Assembly (NCBI GenBank): GCA_025677825.1 | Contig: JAIXMO010000069.1 | Coordinates: 62,001 to 126,000 of the forward strand | Length of the DNA: 64,000 nt | Origin: Helicostylum pulchrum | Taxonomy: Eukaryota > Mucoromycota > Mucoromycetes > Mucorales > Mucoraceae | Reading direction: 5' to 3' | Part shown: positions 33,978 through 43,607 of the stretch, one piece after another | How positions within the stretch are numbered: position 1 is the first letter of the stretch | Layout: the number at the start of each line of letters is the position of its first letter | Made by a program: the position numbers and the translations under genes | Notes under the pieces: generated by a model | The model's database searches: none | What the model saw: only the letters and a program-made list of their open reading frames with translations | Told to the model about the DNA's origin: nothing

Positions 33978-34451
33978 AATAAAATAAAATTTCGCTTTAT
34001 ATTTTAGTCTAAAATAGTTGGTGGTGGCGGCACAAATGGGACCATATAAAATGTCAGGCAATTTATAGTGCATGCTAAGCCACTGTTCTAGATTACAATT
34101 CATGTATATTTTTTTAGGTAACGTTTTTGAGGTCGTAGACCCTATATTCGCCCTACTAAACGATCGGTTACAGCGATTAGAAAATGATAGCAGTGTTTTC
34201 AACATACGTTTCATATTCAATTTTTGGCTTTTTTTAAGAGAGTTTCTTTTTTTGATCCCGGTGTATCGGGCCCATTACATGTTCGGATCCTTAAAAAATG
34301 TATACATGTGGAATTGACAGGCCGGAAAAATCGTTTAGGTTCCACAAAAAAAAAAAAAAAGCTCTTTTTTTTTAAAAAGGCCAGTTGCGATCGCCCTTTT
34401 CTTTTTCTTTCTTTCTCTCCCTTTTGTAATTCTGTTAAAAATAAAATAAAA
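33978..34451. other. Spacer between P450 and arrestin genes
   Basis: Both strands are open for 80 codons in part (33963-34220 reverse, 34072-34317 forward), but neither frame shows a recognisable domain or a supported start. The right end is the arrestin leader, with T/A runs and a C/T-rich stretch. Confidence 0.35.
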
Positions 34452-35807
34452 ATGCCTGTGGTTGCGTTCTTTACAGGAGCGAAACAGCTTTCAATTGACC
34501 TTGCAGAACCAGTAGTTATCCTTCGCGGCAGCTCAGTGGACAACACAACACATGTTCTTGAAGGAGAAGTCAGTATAGTTCTAACGCGGCCTGTGCTTTC
34601 TTCACAAGTGGTGATCAAATTTATCGGTAAATCCTACATGCTTTGGCCCGAGGGTATTGGACCTCGCAACAACAAACTGTACCATGAAAAGACGATCCAT
34701 GAACAAAACATTGTGTTGCAAGCGTTCTTTGACTCACCCAAGGGTGAGGGTGTCCTGGCTGCCGGTTTACACCGCTGGCCTTTCCAGTTCCTGATATCCA
34801 ACCAATTAGTGGAGACAATTGAAGACGAAATGGCGAAAGTGTACTACTACGTGCAAGCAACTATCCACCGCGTAGGTATGGGAGTATCAAAGCTTCGAGC
34901 TCGTCGAGACATCTTGTTGCTTCGTACGCCTCATTGGTCCGATGCAGCACTCACCGCCAATTCTCTTCCAACGACGTCCATCATCTCGGAACGCAAATTC
35001 AAAGTGTGCGATGCGACGATTTGCATTGAAAAGTCAAACGGGTCCTCAGGCACGCTGTTCCCCATCGCCATTTCGCTCATGCCGAATATGAAGCACGTCT
35101 TTATTGAATCGATTTCGGTGGTGTTGACGGAGAAGCGAGTGTACAGGTTACCAGAGTTTCAGGCACGGAGAGTGGAAATGCATGGGTTTAAGGTGACACT
35201 GTCGTCTGTAACGAGTCTAGTGGATCCAGCGCTCACGTCAACACATGGCTTAGTGTCGCAGTTTTCGTTAAAGGAGATGCGAAGAGCGTTGGGTGTCAAG
35301 AATGCGCATATTCCACTAGACGTTGGTCCGTTTCAGCACAGGCTTAATTTCACTTTACCAAACTGTGTGCATTTGAATCACACATCGACGTTTTCTGAAA
35401 TTGATATTAGTCATTGTTTAAAGATCCATATTGAACTTACTTCGGAGTCGGAACCAGGGACACGAACGCATGTAAGGTTAGAGACACCAATTACTATTTT
35501 GGACTGCAGGTTGAAAGAAGATTATAATACCTTGCCAACCTATGAACAGGCACTGTTGTTCGATCCTGTGGCAGAAGACGAAGAGAAGGATGGTGATGAT
35601 GAGTCGCGTGGGTTCTTTGTGTGCCCGTGTTATTTAGAGTATAAAAAGAAGAGAAACGGCAGTAGGAAGGATTGGTTAAAGGTACAAGACGAGGTTTTAA
35701 AATCAAGTACTACTACTGCTCCTCCTAGTCCTACAGAAGACACCTCTTTTGATCTGGATCCTCCTCCTCCTTCTTATGCTTCTATTGGAGCAAAAAGTTG
35801 GTACTAG
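34452..35807 (+). CDS. Alpha-arrestin (ARRDC/ART-type) with PY motifs
   Basis: One exon, 451 aa. The arrestin N-domain (VVILRGSSVDNTTHVLEGEV, then VVIKFIGKSYMLWPEG) is followed by the HRWPFQFLISNQLVETI segment and a C-domain up to ETPITILDC. A Cys/Lys-rich tail contains two WW-binding PY motifs, LPTYEQ and PPPPSY. Alpha-arrestins link Rsp5/NEDD4 ubiquitin ligases to plasma-membrane transporters and so control their endocytosis. The start was chosen at MPVVAFFTGAK because it begins the first strand of the arrestin fold; the frame is open further upstream but with low-complexity Lys/Phe sequence typical of leader DNA. Confidence 0.88.
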   Translation: MPVVAFFTGAKQLSIDLAEPVVILRGSSVDNTTHVLEGEVSIVLTRPVLSSQVVIKFIGKSYMLWPEGIGPRNNKLYHEKTIHEQNIVLQAFFDSPKGEGVLAAGLHRWPFQFLISNQLVETIEDEMAKVYYYVQATIHRVGMGVSKLRARRDILLLRTPHWSDAALTANSLPTTSIISERKFKVCDATICIEKSNGSSGTLFPIAISLMPNMKHVFIESISVVLTEKRVYRLPEFQARRVEMHGFKVTLSSVTSLVDPALTSTHGLVSQFSLKEMRRALGVKNAHIPLDVGPFQHRLNFTLPNCVHLNHTSTFSEIDISHCLKIHIELTSESEPGTRTHVRLETPITILDCRLKEDYNTLPTYEQALLFDPVAEDEEKDGDDESRGFFVCPCYLEYKKKRNGSRKDWLKVQDEVLKSSTTTAPPSPTEDTSFDLDPPPPSYASIGAKSWY

Positions 35808-37029
35808 ATACTCTTTTCTCTTTTTTTAGACAATGCCTTACCCCCATGTACATATATATTTTTTTTCACCCCCCTTCTTCTTAACCCTTACAATTAATAA
35901 AAAAATTTGGTGTTTCATCACCATTTACTGCCTGTACCTTTTTTTTTTTTTTTTTTTGAACAATGAAAATACAAAAGGGTTGTACCGCAGTTTTAAAATG
36001 ACAAATCAATCATGATTTTCCCTTGATCATCGTTACTCAAAGATGGGTGAGAATAATGCACACCACGTTTTGATTATTCGTGTTTTATACAAAAAAGTGA
36101 TGGTACTACACGTACAAGGATTGTCAGACTACATCTATTTTAAAAAGTTGTATATTTAATAAACAAAACTTTTTTTGCTGTTCAATGTTTGTGACAAACA
36201 TTGCTGTTTTTATTTACAATGGTACATGTATCTGTTTGTTTTTGCGCGGATAATGGGTACTGATTGTGATCTATCTTGTAAAAAAAAAAAAAGATTGCGG
36301 CTGTATGAATTATCATGTCTACCTCTTTTTTTTTTTTAGGTTGATAAAATAATGATCAAGCGCAGGGTTTATTGATAATACTGTGGGCATGTAATGAGTA
36401 GTTACTGCTTGTCTTTTTCTCTAAGTTCAATAGCTTTCCTGAACCAGTATATAAATAAACAGCAAAAATATATGTCTTTAACTCTTCGAAAAACGAAAAA
36501 TAAACCAGGTACTTTTATTTTAGGACGAGTATATCCGAAACAGGAAAACTTTTTACTGTTAAATATACTTCCAGTAAAAAAAAAAAAAAAAAAGACGGAA
36601 TAAATAGGTAGCTGAAAAAAAACATCAGTTTATTAAGAGCAAGGTAACGACCAGATTAATTAGCGTAACTGTTCATTGTAGAGTACAATAACAATTAAAA
36701 GAAAATAGTTTGTTTATAAACGCCCAAATTTATACAGGTATATTAGACTGTTATTAATAATACAAGTATTTTTTGTTAAAAAAAAAATCTGGTTACTCTT
36801 TTTTATATCATTAATTCCTCGTAACAGCAAACCGGAACCAAATCCGTAAACTAGACAACAAAAAAGTCTACCTGTCAACTTTGGCTAGCATTAAAAATGA
36901 TGTTAGATATTGCTATACAAAAAAAAAAAAAAAACGTTGTTTGTATAAATAAAAATGAATTAATCTCAGTTTCCTTCTTTTTTTCTCTCTCTCTCTTTCC
37001 TTCCCCTTTTAAACAAAAAATTCAGTAGT
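35808..37029. other. Intergenic region
   Basis: 1.2 kb of T/A-rich DNA with runs at 35940-35957, 36576-36592 and 36920-36934. A 28-codon ORF at 36253 begins MGTDCDLSCKKKKR and recalls the MG-Cys micropeptides, but has no second copy. The end has a C/T-rich leader for the next gene. Confidence 0.4.
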
Positions 37030-37879
37030 ATGGATAATCGTCTTTTAACACTGGGACAAGCAGCTTTCTTAGTTTTATCAGATAGAGTAAACAAGCCTGA
37101 ATCTAAAGAGATATGGGTTGATGACACTCATAAAGATACTGACGAACTCGAAACCCCGTACCCTCAAACGCCACCATCACCTGATACAAAAGCATCAAAC
37201 GACGAAGGAATAATGTTTAAAGAAAACGTATTATTTGACGGTTCATTATCTGACGGTTCATTATCTGACGGTTCATTATCTGACGAAGAAATGATATTAG
37301 ATAATTATGGTAAGAGGGTAAAAAAAATAAAATGATTTTTTGTTTTGTTTCGTGTATATTCTTATGCAAGAGTTAAAATAAGCAGAGCCAGATAGTAATG
37401 CTACAGCGAGTATAAAATGTGAGGATATAAATGGTAATTTGTTTGAAAAGGGAAGAATACTATACGTCACAAAATAATAACGATTAACTACGCCTTTTTG
37501 ATGTATTAGATAAACCAATAGTGTCAAAGAAAAGAATGTTGTCCTTTGCAAAAATGATATTCAGTTTACATAAGCCACACAATTTTCGTCATGATTATAT
37601 GTTTATTACTCCAGATATGCAGCACCGTATTATAACAAGTCATCTCGATATCGGTCCAATAAGTATCTCGAAACTGTCCTCTATTATAACCAAAGACGAC
37701 TTTATTAGCTTTATGTCCATTTATAAAGGTGCAAAAGGTAGATGGCTTTACGTATTAAGAGAACCACACCGAGGTAAAAAAAATATATATTTTTGATTAA
37801 TACATTAAAACAGAAGTATTCATAACTTTTTATGTGCTTAGATGCGTTGGCAAGTGAAATTAATCAAACGTTAATATAA
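37030..37879 (+). CDS. Unrecognised protein, 4 exons (209 aa)
   Basis: Exons 37030-37309, 37386-37433, 37510-37773 and 37842-37879; every junction keeps frame and the introns are GT-AG. The N-terminal half is acidic with Pro/Thr stretches (ETPYPQTPPSPDT) and a three-fold SDGSL repeat. The C-terminal half is a compact, basic-aromatic region: MLSFAKMIFSLHKPHNFRHD, DIGPISISKLSSIITKDDF and YKGAKGRWLYVLREPH. It has no signal peptide or membrane helix. The acidic low-complexity half with a globular C-terminus would fit a regulator, but I do not recognise the domain. Confidence 0.65.
37237..37281 (+). repeat. 15-bp coding tandem repeat (DGSLS)
   Basis: Three perfect copies of gacggttcattatct inside the first exon of the 37030 gene. 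Confidence 0.9.
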
Positions 37880-38041
37880 ATAAACACTTTTCACTTTCTT
37901 CCTGTTTTTTTTTCAATTGTTTTTTTTTCAATTGTTTTTTCTGTATGCTAAATCAGGTAATAGGGTTTCGGTAGTACATAAGGGCAGTTCTTTATTGTTG
38001 TTTGTATTTCTCTTTTTCTCTCTTTTTGTTTAATTATAATA

Positions 38042-39153
38042 ATGCAGAAAGAACCATTCCCAAACGCAAACGCTTTAGCACGTAGATACAGAATATGTGG
38101 ATACATGGGCATGTCTTTAGGTGGTCCATTTATATGCTTCATATGGATTGTAACACACTATTTTTTTTTACGTAGTATTTTTTTTATATAAAAGTTAATG
38201 TAGAATTTTATAGGCTATTAATATGTACGCATGTATACTTTCGTTTCAAGATAAAAGTCGTAAGTATTAAAAAAGTATATAATTGACCTGTTTACTAAAC
38301 CTTTTTTTTTTTTTTTTTGTATAAAAGCAATATACTCTTACTTAAATCATGCATGTTTAGTTGTTCAAGGTGTTATATGCCTTTTATTTGTAATTTCCGC
38401 ATTTATATCACTCTACGCATTTTTAACGGTTCGTACAACACTCCTCCCCTAAAAAAAAGTATTACTTTTTGATCTCTTACGCTTTTCTCTTGTGTATTAG
38501 AATTGTCCCGTAAAATTAAGGTGTTCTCACCGTTCTACGTGGATCATGGTCATCGCCTTTTTAATTATATACTTTGTAAATATGGTTATATTTGGAGTAC
38601 AAAAAGACCAGTTCCTCGATTGGTGTATAGACAAGTCTCAAGTGGGGACAGTTCAAACGCTTACAGAAAATGGCAGAACAGTCAGTGGATATAATATTAG
38701 CGATATGTCTGGTTTTGTATTTATGCCAATTAATGGAGGATCTGATCTTTATAACTGCACAAGGTTATGGGAGGGAGAAATGAAGTTTTCTGTAGTGATG
38801 TTTGCCATTCTATTTACATTTTATGTAAGTTACTCTCAATTACGCTTTCTTTTTTTAAAAACGATACTAACAAAATAATTAAGATTCATTTTGCGTTTTG
38901 TTTCTGGTGTCATACACAAGATCGCATGATTATTGAGCAGCAAGTATACGAGGGTATCTACGGACCACAAGGATATAGCATGAATATGATGATGAGCGAC
39001 AATATGATGAATAACCCCGGTATGATGAATAACGGTAACCCGTCCATGATGATGAATATAAAACCTAGTACGGGAGAGCGAACAAATACTGACAATGACG
39101 GACAAAGGAGTTTAGCTCAAGTAGCAAGAGCCGTCTTTGGAAGGTTAAGATGA
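38042..39153 (+). CDS. Multi-span membrane protein, unrecognised, 5 exons (282 aa)
   Basis: Exons 38042-38149, 38214-38259, 38328-38428, 38501-38824 and 38884-39153, all in frame. Predicted membrane helices: MGMSLGGPFICFIWIAIN, LVVQGVICLLFVISAFISLY, STWIMVIAFLIIYFVNMVIF and FSVVMFAILFTFYIHFAFCF. A loop between the last two holds two cysteines (WCIDK and YNCTR) that may form a disulfide, as in four-span MARVEL/tetraspanin-like topology. The cytosolic tail is Met/Asn-rich (SMNMMMSDNMMNNPGMMNNG). I do not recognise the family; the four-helix layout is read from sequence. Confidence 0.7.
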
Positions 39154-39280
39154 GCAATTTATGCTGATCTGTGACCGTGGCCAGTCGTATTTTTTATATA
39201 TATTTTTTTTATACCCTATATATATATATTCTCACCGTGGCTTTCTTGTACGGGTTCTATTAACGAATAAACTTTTGAAT

Positions 39281-39970
39281 ATGGTTTTTATGATTAATGG
39301 TGTTAAACACGCATGGTAATATATATATATATATGTGGTTTTTTTTTGTGAAAGAGTCAATAACTAGGAATTCAAAATAGTGGTGCATGCATAAGAGGTC
39401 ATCGTGTGAAAAAGTGCAATCATAAAGATCGACCCATGATACCTCTTGTAAAAAGAGGAAGGCAAGTTAGTCAATGTAACCACTGTCGTGATTTAAGGCA
39501 GACAAACCAATCGCATGTAAAGTGTACTTGTGCCATTGCTAGTAGTAAGTTTTTTTCTTTTATTTTGAAGGGAGGGTTTTTTTTTAAAAAAGAAAAAGAA
39601 AAAATATCTTGATCTGTGAATTGACTTTCAATTAGCACCCAACCCTATCAATGGATGTCTTTGCGAGGTTCTCTTGACTTGTACGTGTGTTGCTAGTCAT
39701 CTTCAAGACGTACAGGAGGATGGTAGTGCATACAGCCCTAGTAGTCCTTCAGTGTCATGTTGTTCAACCTCTCCCAAACCAGTGGAATTAAGTGAAGCTC
39801 CAGTGGAATTAAGTGAAGCTCCAGTGGAATTAAGTGAAGCTCCAGTGGAATTAAAACCTGATCCACCAGTCTTTAATAACCATGCTTTTAATCCAACAAA
39901 TGATGATAGTGTGTCTGACTTATTCCAGTTTCTAGAAAATGATCTGGATAAATATCTCGTCAAGCCTTAA
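39281..39970 (+). CDS. Copper-fist transcription factor, 3 exons (177 aa)
   Basis: Exons 39281-39315, 39381-39544 and 39636-39970. The copper-fist DNA-binding domain spans about residues 1-55: MVFMINGVKHACGACIRGHR, then CNHKDRP, KRGRQVSQCNHCRDLR and HVKCTC, with the Zn/Cu cysteines and the minor-groove RGR motif present. A second Cys cluster (GCLCEVLLTCTC) could bind Cu(I), as in Ace1/Mac1/Cuf1. The tail carries three PVELSEA repeats plus a partial one and an acidic end. Such factors switch copper uptake or detoxification genes in the nucleus. It is short compared with Mac1 (about 417 aa). The domain is completed only by joining exon 1. Confidence 0.88.
39779..39853 (+). repeat. 21-bp coding tandem repeat (PVELSEA)
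   Basis: Three identical copies of a 21-bp unit starting ccagtggaattaagtgaag, plus 12 bp of a fourth, in exon 3 of the copper-fist gene. Identical copies imply recent expansion. Confidence 0.9.
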
Positions 39971-40700
39971 ATTATCATATAATATTAATATCTAATCATC
40001 ATCATCTAAATAAACATCACCGTAATCCTTTTTTTTTTTTTTTTTTGTCCCTTGTACCAAGGTGCTAATTAACTGCTAGTCTTAGACGGCGTATATCAGA
40101 TTGTCCTACCGTTGATTGCTACGTTACTGTATAAAAAAGGTGTAACATATACTTCAAAGTGTTGACTCTATATAGTCGGATACACAGATCAACAAGTACA
40201 AAGTGACGTGTCTTTGCGAAATTGGATTTTACCCCTAAATAGAGCAGCTACTGTTAGATGACAATGTAAACTAAAAACATTGGCATAACAGCTCCTGTGG
40301 TCCCTAAGAAGGCCATATACCTCTTTTTGTTTTCCTTTCAGCTTCTTTTATTTTATTTTTTAAAAAAAAGCGGCTACTTAGTATAGAATTGATAAAATAA
40401 AATAAACTGTCTAATGAACTATAGTCAGTAATAGCATTATAGCACGTTTTTTAAAAATAACATCGCGTATTTTTATTAAGTAATAAGATCATGATTTAGT
40501 CGAATGAAAAGGTTTAGCGGGCATATAATTATCCGTTAAAAAGCCGACACATTTTGGTTTTTGACGCTAAGACCAAAATTGAATTTGATGCTCAACATGA
40601 CGTAGAGACCATTTCGTAATATATAAATAGTGGATTGTAAAAAAAAGAGAAAAAACTTCTTTTTCCCAAAACTTTACTTGTATAAAAAAATTAAATCATA
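39971..40700. other. Intergenic region
   Basis: T/A-rich; T18 near 40029 is the likely 3' end of the copper-fist transcript. No gene seen. The end is the BAP31 leader. Confidence 0.4.
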
Positions 40701-41710
40701 ATGGCTCTTTATTACGGTATAGTGTTTGCTATTTTGACCATTGAGGTAAGATAAATAATAATGTATGGTTAAATGTGTTGATATTAATTGATTATTACAG
40801 GTCTTGACATTCTTTTTATTTTTGGTAAGATATCTGGTTTGTAATGCGTAAAAAAAGTATTTATATTAACGTGTGTTATTGGTAGTTACCCATTCCTACA
40901 CGCTGGCAAAAACCTGTGTTTCGCTGGCTCGTCACTTCTCCTTTTGTAAGTAAAAAAAAAAAGAGTATGATACGTTTTAATGCATCTTTTAATTCCTTTC
41001 TATATACGCTTATAGGTTGCCCATGCACAATATATTATGAAGGTGGTGTTTGCGTAAGTCAAAAATATATGTATATAAAAATTGAAACCTTTACTTATAA
41101 TTTTTGATTCACATTAGTTTCATTTTCGTACTTTTCTTGGGTAAAATTTTCCGGGAAAAAATAAAAAATTCATGCTAAATTTTTTTATTATTATTTAGAT
41201 TCTGTTAATACTTTGAAGGCTTTTTATGAGGTGGTGAACGCAGAAGAAGAAAGTACAGCAGCAGCATTTGGCTCATCGGATTTCAGAGCACAAGTTGGTC
41301 AAGCAGCAAAGAAATTTTATGCCCAAAGAAATTTGTATCTGACCGGATTCACCATGTTACTTTTACTGTACGTCTTTTTTTTTGTTTTAAAAAAAAATAG
41401 ATTACGCGAGTCTTATGTCATTTTTTTTTTTTTTTTTTTAGTATTTTGAACAAGATCAAGAATATGTCTCTTGATTTTATTAGACTAGAGGATGAACTCA
41501 TTGAACTTGAAGCAGCTGTAAGTATTTTTTTTTAAAAAAAAAGTGGGTTTATAACTGTGTTTGTGAGAATATTAATTTTCTATTGTACAGACATCAAAAG
41601 ATCCTCTTGTTCGTGAAGCTGGTAGTCATATTGACACTGATCCTATCGAGTCCAAGGTTACCAAACTTGAACCCGTACAACAAGAAAATGAGAACAAGAA
41701 AGACTTATAA
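40701..41710 (+). CDS. BAP31/BAP29-like ER membrane protein, 8 exons
   Basis: Exons 40701-40745, 40801-40824, 40886-40945, 41016-41053, 41118-41140, 41199-41367, 41442-41517 and 41591-41710 give 184 aa. Three membrane helices: YYGIVFAILTIEVLTFFLFL, then YIMKVVFAFIFVLFL, and YLTGFTMLLLLILNKIKN. LPIPTRWQK after helix 1 and the DSVNTL segment after helix 2 are typical of BAP31 (yeast Yet1-Yet3). The C-terminus is short and charged and ends KKDL. BAP31 assists export and quality control of membrane proteins at the ER. Eight exons in 1 kb, including 23- and 24-nt ones, is the densest intron load in the window. Confidence 0.9.
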
Positions 41711-41913
41711 AGAAAACTCTTTTTTGTTATAACTTTTTTGTAAATTTTATCAATAAATGTATAGTGAAATCTTTAAAAATATAAATTTACTAAATATAGG
41801 CAATTTAAAAATCTATTCCTTTTTGTACTACCCTTTTTTTTTTGGTTTCATATAAACTTTTTTTTTTTCAGTCTTGGCTATATTGTCTTCTTTTCTTCCC
41901 CTTTAATTAAACC

Positions 41914-43561
41914 ATGACTATCGACGAGACTGGCCAAATTGAAGATACTGAGATTGTATCACAATTCTTTGGTCCTAACAAACAAGAGATCGAATACCAC
42001 ATCAAGAACAATGATCAAGCAGAGTTAATGAGAGTAAGTTTCTTTTTATATTAAAAGTAGCGAACACTAATATACTTTTATCTAGTCTTTTAGTCAAATT
42101 ATAGACCAAAGTACACACTCTGAAGCAGTTCTTGAAGGTAGTACAAACACAATTTAATACAATTTTTCAAAAACAAACAACTCAAAATCTTGAGACAGAA
42201 ACCGGTATCCAGTCTCCATCATCGCGAGCACCTAAACACTGGTACCGCCGTAAATTAACTGGATGGATTCATAGACACCTTGTTCCTGAAGGATTTCGAA
42301 CGGCTGTCGAAAAAAAATATGGAAACTTTATTATTATTCGTTCGGTAAATAGGCTAATTGAAAAAAATAAAACAAATACTAAGTGTAACAAAATATATAC
42401 ATGTAGACTGGAGAATATCATTATGAAGAGATGCCCATTTATACTCGCATTGGTATGCATTTATTGTTTGGTGGTTACTACAGAGGAAAAGGTAAAAAAA
42501 AAAAAAAAAAAAGGAGATCGTTTTTGATTTTACTAAGCATTACAAACACATAGTTGTGAGTAGTAGTATGATGCATTCACTCTTTTTAAAGGAAACCTTA
42601 CGACAAGGACTTTATTTTACGCTACCCGAATCCGTGAAACAAATTCCTAGTTTCGTACAACATTATACGATCGAAATGGATAATTACGTGATTTCGGAAG
42701 TTTCTGAATATCAGAATTTTAACGAGTTCTTTACAAGAGCCATTCTTCCAGAGAAGAGGCCAATCGCTGAATTAGATGACGATGTAAGTGTAGTTACTTT
42801 ATTCATTTGTGAACCTTGACCCGAGTATAGAGTTTAAAACTGTTATGATAGAATATTTTGGTTTCTGCTGCTGATAGTAGATTGCATGTTTTTACTTCGG
42901 TTGACGCAGCTACAGAATTTTGGTATACATAACATATATTTATATTTTATAAAGAAAGGAATAACCTCATTTTTTTATATCATGTTATAGGATTAAAGGA
43001 AATAATTTTAACTTGTCAAATCTCTTAAAAGATGAAGAATTAGCTGAAGAATTAGACGGTGGATCCATTGCCATCTTTCGCTTAGCTCCTCAAGACTATC
43101 ATCGGTTCCATACCCCAGCCAAGGGAACGGTTGCAAGCATCAATACTCTTTCAGGAACTTACTACACAGGTAAAACAAAAACCCGCCTTTCTCTCTCTGC
43201 ATAACCTATATCTAATATATATATATATAAAGTGAACCCATGTACAGTCAATGAAAACCTTGACGTATTCACTGATAACCACCGCAGCATCACCAAAGTT
43301 AAAAGCCACCACGGATTTAACTACGCTGTCGTTTCAATCGGTGCCCTTTTAGTGGGATCGATTGTTATGACCAACGCCGAACACGAAAAAGAGTTGGAAA
43401 AGGGACAAGAGATGGGATACTTTCAATATGGAGGATCCACTGTAATTGTGGTTTTCCCCAAGGATACAGTTGAATGGGATCAAGACTTAAAAGTGAATTC
43501 TGAAAAGTCTTTAGAAACTTTGGTTGAGATGGGAGAAAGAATAGGATGTTATTGCGTTTAA
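41914..43561 (+). CDS. Phosphatidylserine decarboxylase, 7 exons
   Basis: Exons 41914-42033, 42105-42344, 42407-42491, 42554-42783, 42852-42922, 42991-43169 and 43233-43561 give 417 aa. It converts phosphatidylserine to phosphatidylethanolamine using a pyruvoyl group made by self-cleavage. The cleavage site is GGST in MGYFQYGGSTVIVVF. The conserved Asp is in LVSAADSRLHVF and the conserved His residues in PQDYHRFHTP and SHHGFNYAVV. NFNEFFTRAILPEKRP is the family N-terminal block. There is no mitochondrial leader and no C2 domain, so an endomembrane or cytosolic type II enzyme is likely. It converges with the ATRIP-like gene, with 46 bp between the stop codons. Confidence 0.92.
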
Positions 43562-43607
43562 TACGTGTATATTTTTTATTATTCAGCGTATTACTATTAA
43601 GTATTAT

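Noticed and set aside
33963..34220. 85-codon reverse frame between the P450 and arrestin genes
   Set aside because: Overlaps the end of the P450 gene and has no domain or promoter; likely chance.
36253..36339. 28-codon ORF starting MGTDCDLSCKKKKR
   Set aside because: It resembles the MG-Cys start, but the following lysines come from an A-run and there is no matching promoter or paralog.
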